22,474 bases of DNA from JANMES01 sp038229715 (lineage in GTDB: Bacteria; Planctomycetota; Phycisphaerae; Tepidisphaerales; Tepidisphaeraceae), in assembly GCA_038229715.1 (NCBI GenBank), contig JBBROD010000070.1:1-22474 (forward strand), given 5' to 3'. The notes under the pieces were generated by a model, which was not told the DNA's origin, made no database searches, and worked only from the letters and a program-made list of their open reading frames with translations. Below are positions 7,452 to 14,174 of this stretch, piece by piece. The first letter of the stretch is position 1; every line of letters starts with the position of its first letter. Both the position numbers and the translations under genes were made by a program.

Positions 7452-7952
7452 ATGCCCACGCCCGAGTTCATCCTCAACCTCCGGAAGAAGATCGGACACG
7501 ATCTGCTTTTCATTCCCGGCGTGTCGGCGCTCGTTTTCAACGCCTCCCACGAAGTGCTGCTGGCCCGGCGATCGGACACCGGCCAATGGTCGGTCATCGG
7601 TGGGATCATCGATCCCGGCGAGCAGCCGGCCGCTGCCGTCATTCGCGAGGTCATGGAAGAAACCGGCGTGCGGATCGAGATCGAGCGCGTCAGCGGCGTG
7701 TACACGTCACCGGTGATCACGTATCCCAATCAGGACGTCGCCCAATACGTTATCACCGCCTTCCGCTGCAAGCCGATCGCCGGCGAGCCGCGGGTGAATG
7801 ACGACGAATCGCTGGAGATCAAATATTTCCCGCTAAGCGAACTGCCGGATGATCTGAGAGAAGACCATCTCCTGCGAATCCTGCACGCCGCCGAGCCTGC
7901 GCATTCACCGGCGGCGTATATTCACGATCGGCCGTACGACGAAACGCCGTAG
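7452..7952 (+). CDS. NUDIX hydrolase
   Basis: NUDIX enzymes hydrolyse nucleoside diphosphates linked to another group, such as damaged NTPs, ADP-ribose or nucleotide sugars. The 166-residue protein has a complete NUDIX box at residues 51-73: G51, E57, then REVMEETGV at 65-73, fitting GX5EX7REUXEEXGU. The sequence before the box (VLLARRSDTGQWSVIGG) and the YFPLSELPDDL block near the end are typical of MutT-like hydrolases. The substrate is not evident. The chosen ATG at 7452 directly follows the right arm of the palindrome and has no Shine-Dalgarno sequence; in-frame codons upstream lie inside the repeat and are not believed. Confidence 0.88.
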   Translation: MPTPEFILNLRKKIGHDLLFIPGVSALVFNASHEVLLARRSDTGQWSVIGGIIDPGEQPAAAVIREVMEETGVRIEIERVSGVYTSPVITYPNQDVAQYVITAFRCKPIAGEPRVNDDESLEIKYFPLSELPDDLREDHLLRILHAAEPAHSPAAYIHDRPYDETP

Positions 7953-7983
7953 CCTGGTTATTGCGTGCGGTTCTCAATCGTCC

Positions 7984-8043
7984 CTCGACGTGACGTCGAG
8001 CGATCTTGTCTGCCCACCAAAGGGTTGACACGCGGTGGGCAGA
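7984..8043. repeat. Two short hairpins before trxB
   Basis: The 155-bp gap between the NUDIX gene and trxB holds CTCGACGT-G-ACGTCGAG (7984-8000), a perfect 8-bp inverted repeat, and then a 10-bp inverted repeat TCTGCCCACC/GGTGGGCAGA (8009-8018 with 8034-8043, 15-nt loop). They could be an operator and a small palindromic element or weak terminator. There is no following T-tract. Confidence 0.45.
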
Positions 8044-8070
8044 TTCCAACCTACGTCATTCAGGCGGGAC

Positions 8071-8099
8071 TTTCTCGCGATCCATTGTTGCCCTACAAT
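8071..8099 (+). promoter_or_regulatory. Possible trxB promoter giving a near-leaderless mRNA
   Basis: TACAAT at 8094-8099 is a good -10 hexamer; a poor -35 (TTTCTC, 8071-8076) lies 17 bp upstream. Transcription from this -10 would begin about 3 nt before the trxB ATG at 8108, which would explain why that gene has no Shine-Dalgarno sequence. Confidence 0.3.
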
Positions 8100-8107
8100 C
8101 AAACACT

Positions 8108-9103
8108 ATGGCAGAAAAAGTAGTCATCATCGGATCCGGCCCCGCCGGTTGGACAGCAGCGATTTACGCGGCCCGCGCTCGGCTTGAGCCGATCGTGTAC
8201 GAAGGCGCTTTGTCGGAAGAAAACCGCCTCCAAGGCACGCTGCCGCTGGGGCAGCTGAATCTCACGACGGAAGTGGAGAATTTCCCGGGCTTTCCGAAGG
8301 GCATTCTCGGGCCTGAGTTGATGATGGCGATGCGTGAGCAGTCTGAACACGCGGGTGCGCGCATCCTCACGGAAGACATTGTCGATATCGACCTCTCTAA
8401 GCGTCCGTTCAAATTGAAAGACTCAGCGGGGAATTCGCTGGAGGCCCAGACCGTCATCATCGCCACCGGCGCCAGCGCCAACTATCTTGGGCTGGAGTCC
8501 GAAAACAAATACAAGAACTGGGGCGTGTCGGCCTGTGCGGTGTGCGATGGGGCGCTGCCGCGATTCCGCAATAAGCCGCTGGTCGTCGTCGGCGGGGGTG
8601 ACTCGGCCTGCGAAGAAGGCAATTACCTCACCAAGTTCGCCAGCACGGTGTATCTGGTGCATCGTCGCGATGCACTCCGCGCCAGCAAGGCGATGGCCGA
8701 GCGCACGCTGGCTAACCCCAAGATCAAGCCGATCTGGAACTCGGCCGTTGATGAGGTGCTGGGCGCCGAAGTACAAACCGGCGGCGGCCCGCAGCCGAGC
8801 CTGACGGGGGTGCGGATCAAGAATCTCCAGACCGGCGAAATGCAAACCATTGAGGCGGCTGGCATGTTCGTGGCGATCGGCCATACGCCCAACACCAAGT
8901 TCCTCAAGGACCAGATGAAGACCGACGACAAGGGCTTCCTCGTGCTCAGCGAGCCGCACCGCACGCTGACGAGCGTGGAAGGCGTATTCGCCGCCGGCGA
9001 TGTGGCCGACCCGATGTACAAGCAGGCGATCACCGCCGCAGGCATGGGTTGCAAAGCTGCGCTGGATGCCGAGCGATGGCTGGCGGCCAAGGGCGTTCAC
9101 TAG
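8108..9103 (+). CDS. trxB: Thioredoxin-disulfide reductase
   Basis: This flavoprotein passes electrons from NADPH to thioredoxin and so maintains cytoplasmic disulfide balance. The 331-residue protein has the FAD-binding IIGSGPAGWTAAIYAARA at residues 7-24, the redox-active pair C143-A-V-C146 in SACAVCDGALP, the NADPH-binding GGGDSACEEG near 162-171 with HRRDALRAS (185-193), and the C-terminal FAD block GVFAAGDVAD. The CAVC centre differs in one residue from the usual CATC. The HRRxxxRA motif argues for NADPH rather than NADH. ATG 8108 is the start that begins the FAD strand; it lacks a ribosome site, and the in-frame extension upstream lies in hairpin-rich DNA. Confidence 0.93.
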   Translation: MAEKVVIIGSGPAGWTAAIYAARARLEPIVYEGALSEENRLQGTLPLGQLNLTTEVENFPGFPKGILGPELMMAMREQSEHAGARILTEDIVDIDLSKRPFKLKDSAGNSLEAQTVIIATGASANYLGLESENKYKNWGVSACAVCDGALPRFRNKPLVVVGGGDSACEEGNYLTKFASTVYLVHRRDALRASKAMAERTLANPKIKPIWNSAVDEVLGAEVQTGGGPQPSLTGVRIKNLQTGEMQTIEAAGMFVAIGHTPNTKFLKDQMKTDDKGFLVLSEPHRTLTSVEGVFAAGDVADPMYKQAITAAGMGCKAALDAERWLAAKGVH

Positions 9104-9109
9104 TCGCTG

Positions 9110-9211
9110 AATGCGACACAGAGACACACAGGCACAGAGTTAAGCACAGAGTAGAACATCTGAATTCTCTCTGTGTTTTGCTCTGTGCCTCTGTGTCTCT
9201 GTGTCGTATTC
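9110..9211. repeat. CACAGAG-type palindromic element
   Basis: The arms 9110-9151 and 9167-9211 are inverted copies made of CACAGAG words, with a loop of about 15 nt containing GAATT. The element starts 6 bp after the trxB stop and ends 9 nt before the rnpA start. It is a second copy of the family at 5124-5230, with the same outer end and similar loop sequence (ATTCTCT). Confidence 0.85.
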
Positions 9212-9220
9212 TTGACGCCG

Positions 9221-9586
9221 ATGACGCCTCGATCGTATACGTTTCCCGCATCCCTCCGCCTCGGCGGGCAGGGTACGTTCAAAGCAATCCTCGATCTCCG
9301 CGTGAAGTGCGCGCGTGGCCCGATTGTCATCTTTTCAAAAACGAACGACCTGCCTCACCCGCGACTCGGCATCAGCATCGGCCGGCCCGTCGGCAACGCG
9401 GCGGTTCGCAATCGGATCAAACGGCTGCTGCGCGAAAGCTTCCGCCTCATGCAGCACGATTGGCCTCGCGGGTATGATGTGGTGGTGATCGTTCGCCCGC
9501 ACAAACCGATGCTGCTGGCGGAATACCAAAAGACGCTATCCGCGGCGATGGTGCAATTGCACAAGAAATGGATTGAAACAGTGTAG
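9221..9586 (+). CDS. rnpA: Ribonuclease P protein component
   Basis: RnpA is the small basic protein that binds the RNase P RNA and helps it cut the 5' leader from precursor tRNAs. The 121-residue product has the signature RNRIKRLLRESFR at residues 63-75, preceded by GISIGRPVGNAAV, and the expected length and charge. The start ATG 9221 lies just after the right arm of a palindrome and has no clear ribosome site. In most bacteria rnpA follows rpmH; here rpmH is absent and trxB lies upstream, but yidD follows as usual. Its stop codon TAG lies inside the next inverted repeat. Confidence 0.93.
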   Translation: MTPRSYTFPASLRLGGQGTFKAILDLRVKCARGPIVIFSKTNDLPHPRLGISIGRPVGNAAVRNRIKRLLRESFRLMQHDWPRGYDVVVIVRPHKPMLLAEYQKTLSAAMVQLHKKWIETV

Positions 9587-9639
9587 GGTCCGTCTTGGCG
9601 GACCTTCGGGGTTCTCGGTCCGCCAAGGCGGACCCTACA
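9582..9639. repeat. Palindromic element linking rnpA and yidD
   Basis: A 23-bp inverted repeat with one mismatch (9582-9604 with 9617-9639, 12-nt loop) has arms that themselves carry a TTGGCGGACC word. The left arm contains the rnpA stop codon, and the right arm ends 2 nt before the yidD ATG. Confidence 0.85.
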
Positions 9640-9641
9640 GC

Positions 9642-9848
9642 ATGAGATGGCTGCTCATCCAATTCGTCCTTCTTTACCGCGTGACGCTCGGCAAGCTGCT
9701 CGGTGGGCAATGTCGGTACACGCCGACGTGCAGCCAATACGCGATCGACGCGATTAACCTGCACGGCCCGATCAAAGGCAGCTGGCGGGCGACCAAGCGT
9801 ATCTGCCGCTGCCACCCGTGGGGCGGGAAAGGCTACGACCCGGCGTGA
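9642..9848 (+). CDS. yidD: Membrane protein insertion efficiency factor YidD
   Basis: YidD is a small membrane-associated protein linked to insertion of inner-membrane proteins through YidC. The 68-residue product contains the family's conserved block CRYTPTCSQYAIDAI and the end block RCHPWGGKGYDP, and begins with the usual short hydrophobic helix LLIQFVLLYRV. It follows rnpA as in most bacteria. The ATG at 9642 lies 2 nt after a palindrome and has no Shine-Dalgarno sequence; translation may be coupled to rnpA, or initiate despite the structure. Confidence 0.92.
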   Translation: MRWLLIQFVLLYRVTLGKLLGGQCRYTPTCSQYAIDAINLHGPIKGSWRATKRICRCHPWGGKGYDPA

Positions 9849-10234
9849 GTTCAAACCAAAAAATCTCTTCGCCCCTTTCATACGCGAACGCGCGTGTCGG
9901 AAATCGCGGCCGATGGGGAGTTGCTTCAATCATTCGTGCGGGGATCGTTCTGTCGGTTCTCATTTACATGTTTTTCAACGTCTATGCTTGGATGCCCCGT
10001 AATATGTTCAGCGTCATCTTGGTGTGGCCGCCGACGTTGGTTGTGTCAATATGCGGTGTCGTCTATGGCTTCTTAGGCATTCGTCGTGACGCGCAGCCGC
10101 GCTGGGCGACTTGGGGATTGATATTGAACTTGGTTTTCGGATTCCTCGTTTCGATCGGGACGGCTGAGGCGGTTGACGCCCTGTATCGCGCGTTCAGGTA
10201 CAACAACGGGATCGTCTTTCAATCCACCCGATAG
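9845..10234 (+). CDS. Small hypothetical membrane protein, overlapping yidD
   Basis: I do not recognise the family. With the GTG at 9845, which overlaps the yidD stop by 4 nt, the product has 129 residues. It shows a polar N-terminal 25 residues and then three likely membrane helices (roughly GIVLSVLIYMFF, VILVWPPTLVVSICGVVYGFLG and WGLILNLVFGFLVSIG), and a polar end. The start is uncertain, since the frame extends into yidD and no strong ribosome site is seen. The overlap suggests translational coupling in an rnpA-yidD unit. It may have nothing to do with membrane insertion. It converges on the peptidase gene with only 5 bp between the two stops. Confidence 0.6.
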   Translation: MSSNQKISSPLSYANARVGNRGRWGVASIIRAGIVLSVLIYMFFNVYAWMPRNMFSVILVWPPTLVVSICGVVYGFLGIRRDAQPRWATWGLILNLVFGFLVSIGTAEAVDALYRAFRYNNGIVFQSTR

Positions 10235-10239
10235 CGCCT

Positions 10240-11319
10240 TTAAAGCAATTGCTTAAACTGGCTGAACCGCTTCGTCAACCGCTCCTTCAACTGCTTCATC
10301 CCGGTCTCAAATGCGTGCCCGTTTTTCGCGATTGCGATGAACAGCTTTACCATGTTCTGCCAATCGCGGATGTCGATGTACTCCGGCCCGATCTTTTTCT
10401 TCGCGCGGTCCATGTTGTGATAGTTCCCCAGCGGCACGCAGACGGCTGCCGCGAGGTAGCCCCAGGCGTCGTAGACGGTGCTTTCGCAAGTGCCGCCGGG
10501 CATGAGGGCGCGTTGGTAGTTGAAGGTCTTATCGCGTTTAGCCAGCACTGCAGCTTGCTGGGACATGAAGTAGGTGAGGGAAGAGTTGAAGATGCTCGTG
10601 CGGTCGCCGGTGCGGAGGATGACGCCGTTGCCTTGCTGCGCGTACGGCTGCTCGGCTGAGCACTCGATGCCGATGATGCGGTCGGTCTTTTTCAGCAGCG
10701 ATGGTTTGAGCACCGCGCCGATGCAGCCGATGAACCCTTCTTCCTCAGCCCGGGTAAGCATGACGGCGATGGTCGCCTTCGGCGGCTTCTTCGCCAACTG
10801 ATCGAGCATCGCCAGCGCCGCCGCCACGCCGGCCAGGTCATCGAGCGCTCGGCTGAGAAACTTTTTGCCCTTCAATCGCCCGATGCCCTGATCGAACATG
10901 CCGATCGAACCGGCGGGCACGGCTTGACTGACACGAACCTTCACCGACGTTGGCGTGACAAATCCGCGACCTTTAGCAGGCGTGGTTTCGATCACCGTGC
11001 CCGGCACTTCTATATCGCCCGCGAAAAAACGCACCTTTGCACCGCGCACGTAATCGCTGTGTACGCCCCCATTAAACGCCGCCAGCAGCGTGCGGCCATC
11101 GAGCATTTTGATCGCCCGCATTCCCGGATGGTCCATGTGGGCAGAAAACACCCAGCGTGGCCCGCGTGAGCCACGGAGTTCGATCAGCAGATTGCCGATG
11201 GAATCTCGCCGCAGTTTCAATCGCGGCCGAACAGCGACGAAGTGTTTGACGTAGTGGATAACGCGATCTTCAGCGAACGGAGCGGTGGGGATCGACGAAA
11301 TCTCTTGCAGGAATTTCAT
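10240..11319 (-). CDS. M42-like zinc metallopeptidase
   Basis: The 359-residue protein matches the M42 aminopeptidase/endoglucanase-like group of di-zinc peptidases. It has the metal-binding SAHMDHPG near residue 64, the bridging Asp in SRALDDLAG, the general-base pair in RAEEEGFIG and a late histidine in GNYHNMD. These cytoplasmic enzymes trim short peptides. Some positions are unusual, for example GIECS where many members have an Asp. ATG 11319 is preferred because it begins the conserved region; an in-frame GTG at 11337 lies inside the adjacent palindrome, and neither has a good Shine-Dalgarno site. A perfect palindrome AAGCAATTGCTT (10243-10254) sits in its last codons and may aid termination. 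Confidence 0.78.
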   Translation of the reverse strand: MKFLQEISSIPTAPFAEDRVIHYVKHFVAVRPRLKLRRDSIGNLLIELRGSRGPRWVFSAHMDHPGMRAIKMLDGRTLLAAFNGGVHSDYVRGAKVRFFAGDIEVPGTVIETTPAKGRGFVTPTSVKVRVSQAVPAGSIGMFDQGIGRLKGKKFLSRALDDLAGVAAALAMLDQLAKKPPKATIAVMLTRAEEEGFIGCIGAVLKPSLLKKTDRIIGIECSAEQPYAQQGNGVILRTGDRTSIFNSSLTYFMSQQAAVLAKRDKTFNYQRALMPGGTCESTVYDAWGYLAAAVCVPLGNYHNMDRAKKKIGPEYIDIRDWQNMVKLFIAIAKNGHAFETGMKQLKERLTKRFSQFKQLL

Positions 11320-11327
11320 GCAGAATA

Positions 11328-11425
11328 TTTTAGCCACAGATGAACACAGATGAACACAGATTCAAACCAAAAACAGAAAAGCGTTTCCTTTATCTGTGTG
11401 AATCTGTGTTCATCTGTGGCTAAAA
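11328..11425. repeat. GATGAACACA-type palindromic element
   Basis: The arms 11328-11363 and 11391-11425 are inverted. The outer 24 nt match perfectly, and the arms are built from ACAGATGAAC words; the loop is about 27 nt. It lies between the peptidase gene and the membrane-anchored protein gene, both transcribed leftward. The word is one base different from that of the element at 503-777. Confidence 0.85.
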
Positions 11426-11439
11426 ATGAATTGGATGAT

Positions 11440-12594
11440 CTACCGCCGGGCCATCGAGTCGGCTTCCTGCTCGATCGCGAGTTGCCTGAGTCGCGGCAGC
11501 ATGTCTTCCAGCGATTCAGCTTGCGGCGAAGTGGGGTACTTGGCCAGCAACGCTTCGCCGAGTTCCACGGCATCGGCGAATCGTTTGGCTTTGATATAGC
11601 TCTGAATCCGCTGTTCTTCTTCCTGCCGCTCTTCGATCTCGGCGTTTTCCAGAATCGTCGGCAGCTGCTGGCGGATTTTTTGGGCCTTCCTGTGGTCGGG
11701 GAATTTATCCAGCAACCGGCGGGCGATGCTCAAGGCACGTCGGTAGTGCTTACGCTCCAACTCGTCCTTGATCTGCTCGTACAGCCGGCGGACGCTGCCC
11801 TCGCGGTAGATATCGAACTCCCGCTGCACCCTCTGGCGGAGCCATTGGGCGTCGGCGTCGTCTTCGTGTTCTTCGGCGAAATTCGCCGCGATGGCCAGCG
11901 CCTGATCCCAGTTCGACAGCGCCATCAGATCGTCCACGCGAGCGCGGGCGGCGTCGAGCGAATCGAACGCTTCGACCGGCAGTTCATCCGGCGCGAGCGT
12001 CGGGCGGAACGTCAGGCGCGGCTTTGTCGACGCGATCGGCTGGACTTCTTCTTCGGGACTCAGGCGTATCGGCTCTTGTTCACTCGCAATCGCGATCGCC
12101 TCGGCCTCGTCCGCTTCGCGATCGAGCGCGGCGGCGGCGGGGGACGGCGTTGTGGCGACAGACCGCAACGCGTCGAGCTTGGCGATCACCTGTCGCATCA
12201 TCTCCTGGAGCTGCGATAAATCCTGCTGCGACTGTGCGGTGTTCTGCTGCAGCCGTGCTACGTCGATCGCCATCTGGCGGCTTTCTTCCTCGTCGGTGTT
12301 CGGATCGCGGTCGCGGAGCATCCCGCCGATGTGGGAGAGTTGGTCTCGGATCTCAATCAGTTCACGTGTATTCGTTGGCGTACGGCAGATCGCCTGAACG
12401 GCGATCACCACGGCGCTGAGGATCGCAATGGAAGCCACCGTCACGCCGAATGCCGCGACGATGATCAAGTTTCGCGCCGCCACGGGCAGTTCGACGTACC
12501 CGCCGAGCAGCGCGATCGCCACGCCGACGAAACAGAAACCGGCAGCGGTGATCAATACATACACGGTCGTGAGGTTGGGGCGTTGGGGGTTCAT
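11440..12594 (-). CDS. Membrane-anchored coiled-coil/TPR-like protein of unknown function
   Basis: I do not recognise the family. The 384-residue protein has two hydrophobic segments close to the N terminus (about residues 10-32 and 41-69). A Gln-rich stretch likely to form a coiled coil follows (about 85-140), then an acidic, Pro-containing linker. The C-terminal half is helical with TPR-like spacing, including ALAIAANFAEEHEDD, ALSIARRLLDKFPDH and AVELGEALLAKYP. The repeated 'LL-x-K-F/Y-P' phrases are typical of TPR proteins. It probably forms a membrane-bound scaffold with a cytoplasmic helical domain. ATG 12594 is chosen over the in-frame GTG at 12606 because AGGG lies 11 nt before it, although both are weak. 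Confidence 0.65.
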   Translation of the reverse strand: MNPQRPNLTTVYVLITAAGFCFVGVAIALLGGYVELPVAARNLIIVAAFGVTVASIAILSAVVIAVQAICRTPTNTRELIEIRDQLSHIGGMLRDRDPNTDEEESRQMAIDVARLQQNTAQSQQDLSQLQEMMRQVIAKLDALRSVATTPSPAAAALDREADEAEAIAIASEQEPIRLSPEEEVQPIASTKPRLTFRPTLAPDELPVEAFDSLDAARARVDDLMALSNWDQALAIAANFAEEHEDDADAQWLRQRVQREFDIYREGSVRRLYEQIKDELERKHYRRALSIARRLLDKFPDHRKAQKIRQQLPTILENAEIEERQEEEQRIQSYIKAKRFADAVELGEALLAKYPTSPQAESLEDMLPRLRQLAIEQEADSMARR

Positions 12595-12717
12595 GGTTGA
12601 TTGCACCCTAATATATCGGCTTGCGCGACGGGGTGCGAAAGATTGAAATCCCCGCCACTTTCGGCTTCGCGAATCGGCGCGGTTGACACTCTCCAGAAGC
12701 CCCCCAAGCCGCGGTTT

Positions 12718-12745
12718 TTGACAACGCCAGGCGTTTCCGTATGAT
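12718..12745 (+). promoter_or_regulatory. Near-consensus sigma-70 promoter
   Basis: TTGACA (12718-12723), a 16-bp spacer and TATGAT (12740-12745) form the best promoter seen in the window. Transcription would start near 12752, about 206 bp upstream of tRNA-Gln, so the transcript would begin with the structured region described next. The sequence between the upstream gene (12594) and this promoter shows no coding potential. Confidence 0.7.
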
Positions 12746-12751
12746 AGATGG

Positions 12752-12940
12752 ACTTCCCCATTGATGGGGCGTATGTCGAGAGATCAGGTATCGGACGTAA
12801 ATCGTTACCCGATGGGTAGATATGCCGGGTTGGATCGCGGTTTGAACCGACGCGGGCCCCGGGAAGTGTTTTCCGCGGATGAGTTTCCCTCGCCCTGTTT
12901 AATACGGGTCGATGGCCTGCCCACCCGTCTCTCGACGATT
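12752..12940 (+). ncRNA. Candidate structured RNA upstream of tRNA-Gln
   Basis: Directly after the strong promoter the sequence can fold as follows. There is a short 5' hairpin (12756-12769), then a closing helix of 9 perfect bp (12775-12783 with 12928-12936). It continues after an 8-nt bulge into a second helix (12785-12793 with 12910-12919). Enclosed hairpins are seen at 12806-12818, 12838-12849 and 12851-12877. A perfect palindrome AATAAGCTTATT (12943-12954) separates this region from the tRNA. It may be a stable small RNA, a long processed leader of the tRNA, or chance folding of G+C-rich DNA. It does not show the SRP, tmRNA or RNase P signatures, and a 6S-like identity cannot be decided by eye. 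Confidence 0.4.
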
Positions 12941-12957
12941 CCAATAAGCTTATTCAC

Positions 12958-13028
12958 TACCCCGTAGTGTAACGGTAGCACCGCAGTTTTTGGTACTGCT
13001 TGTCTAGGTTCGAATCCTAGCGGGGTAG
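12958..13028 (+). tRNA. tRNA-Gln (anticodon TTG)
   Basis: The sequence folds into a full cloverleaf. The acceptor stem is TACCCCG (12958-12964) with CGGGGTA (13021-13027) and discriminator G13028. The D arm is GTG/CAC with loop TAACGGTAG. The anticodon stem is GCAGT/ACTGC with anticodon TTG at 12990-12992, and the T arm is CTAGG-TTCGAAT-CCTAG. CCA is not encoded. The position just upstream of a glmU-prs-rplY-pth block recalls the tRNA-Gln-prs-rplY-pth order known from proteobacteria. Confidence 0.95.
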
Positions 13029-13040
13029 TATGTAATTAGT

Positions 13041-13115
13041 ACTGAGGGTCGAGGACTGAGGACTGAGTGAATTGCTCGGCCCTTTTTACTCAGTCCTCAG
13101 TCCTCGGCACTCAGT
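13041..13115. repeat. GGACTGA-type palindromic element
   Basis: The arms 13041-13068 and 13088-13115 are a 28-bp inverted repeat with two mismatches, built from tandem GGACTGA words; the loop is 19 nt. It lies between tRNA-Gln and glmU and ends 3 nt before the glmU start codon. A CCTTTTT run occurs in the loop. Confidence 0.85.
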
Positions 13116-13118
13116 CCT

Positions 13119-14105
13119 ATGTCGTTGACCGCCATCATCCTCGCCGCCGGGAAATCCACCCGGATGAAGAGCAAGAAGCCCAAGCCGCTGCATGAAATCT
13201 GCGGTCGGCCGATGCTGTCTTATGTGCTCGACGCTTGCTACGGCGTCGGGTGCAAAAAAGTGCTGGTGGTGATCGGGCATGGCAAGGACGAAGTCATCGC
13301 CCAGTTCGGCGATGACAAGCGAATCACCTGGGTCGAGCAAACCGAGCAGCTCGGCACGGGTCACGCGGCCAGGGTGTGCGTGCCGCTGCTGAAGGACGAG
13401 ACCGGCGACGTGTTCATGCTTACCGGTGACGGGCCGCTGATTCGGTCCGAAGTGTTGCGGACTTTGCTGCACGCTCACCACGACGACAAAGCCGCCGCCA
13501 GCATGGCGACGGCGGTATTGGAAGACCCGACCGGTTACGGCCGGATCATACGCAACGAGAACGGCGATTTTGTTGAGATCATCGAGCAGGCCGACGCGAC
13601 ACCGGAGCAGCGCGAAATTCAGGAAGTCTTCCCGAGCTACTACTGCGTGAAGGTTCAGGAACTGATCTCGGCCGTCGGGAAGATTACGAACAAGAACAAG
13701 AAGAACGAGTATTACCTCACCGATCTGTACTCGATCATTCGCAAGGCCGGGAAAAAAGTCACCGCGGTGCAAGCCGTGCTGCCGGAGGACGTGCTGGCAG
13801 TGAATGATCGCATCCAGCAGGCGGAAGTCGACGCGATCATGCAGGATCGCATCCAACGCCAACTCCGTGAGAACGGCGTGACGATCGTGAGTTCTGCAGG
13901 CGTTTATGTGGAAAGCGGCGCGTCGGTCGGGAGCGACACGGTGATTCAGCCGTTCAGTTTCATCGGCCGGGGCACCAGCATAGGCCAAGGGTGCGTCATC
14001 GGGCCGTTCGGGTGCATCCCGCGCGGCAGCATCGTGACGGACGGTTCGACGGTGGCCGGTAACGTATCGACCGAAGCGGCGTTGTTGAACAGCGGACGAG
14101 GATAA
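13119..14105 (+). CDS. glmU: GlmU-like UDP-N-acetylglucosamine pyrophosphorylase, lacking the full acetyltransferase domain
   Basis: The N-terminal nucleotidyltransferase domain is complete: LAAGKSTRM at residues 8-16, KPLHEICGRPM, the uridine-binding EQLGTGHA at 76-83, GDGPL near 103-107, and GYGRIIR later. It should make UDP-GlcNAc from GlcNAc-1-phosphate and UTP, for peptidoglycan and lipid sugar synthesis. Only 328 residues are present, against about 456 in E. coli GlmU. The left-handed beta-helix (hexapeptides such as VYVESGASVGSDTVI and FIGRGTSIGQGCVIG) breaks off after a few coils, so the acetyltransferase site is missing. The acetylation step must come from another protein. The stop is followed at once by a palindrome, so a late truncation is possible. 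The start has no Shine-Dalgarno sequence. Confidence 0.85.
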   Translation: MSLTAIILAAGKSTRMKSKKPKPLHEICGRPMLSYVLDACYGVGCKKVLVVIGHGKDEVIAQFGDDKRITWVEQTEQLGTGHAARVCVPLLKDETGDVFMLTGDGPLIRSEVLRTLLHAHHDDKAAASMATAVLEDPTGYGRIIRNENGDFVEIIEQADATPEQREIQEVFPSYYCVKVQELISAVGKITNKNKKNEYYLTDLYSIIRKAGKKVTAVQAVLPEDVLAVNDRIQQAEVDAIMQDRIQRQLRENGVTIVSSAGVYVESGASVGSDTVIQPFSFIGRGTSIGQGCVIGPFGCIPRGSIVTDGSTVAGNVSTEAALLNSGRG

Positions 14106-14109
14106 GGAG

Positions 14110-14169
14110 ATTTGCAATCGCCAATTTGCAATTTGCAATTGATTCGATTGCAAATTGGCGATTGCAAAT
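14110..14169. repeat. GCAATTT-type palindromic element
   Basis: The arms 14110-14132 and 14147-14169 are a perfect 23-bp inverted repeat. The left side carries one more GCAATTT word, extending to 14139, and over those 30 nt it is identical to the left arm at 7370-7399. The right arm ends 5 nt before the prs start codon. Confidence 0.9.
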
Positions 14170-14174
14170 AATTT

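Noticed and set aside
12752..12940. SRP RNA, tmRNA or RNase P RNA identity for the structured region
   Set aside because: The SRP GGAAG/AGCA loop, the tmRNA tRNA-like ends and the RNase P conserved core were looked for and not found.
12761..12967. Short plus-strand frame of 68 codons before tRNA-Gln
   Set aside because: It runs into the tRNA gene, resembles nothing and overlaps the base-paired region; a structured RNA is the better reading.
13086..14153. 355-codon minus-strand frame opposite glmU
   Set aside because: It starts and ends in palindromes and mirrors a clear GlmU; rejected as a shadow.
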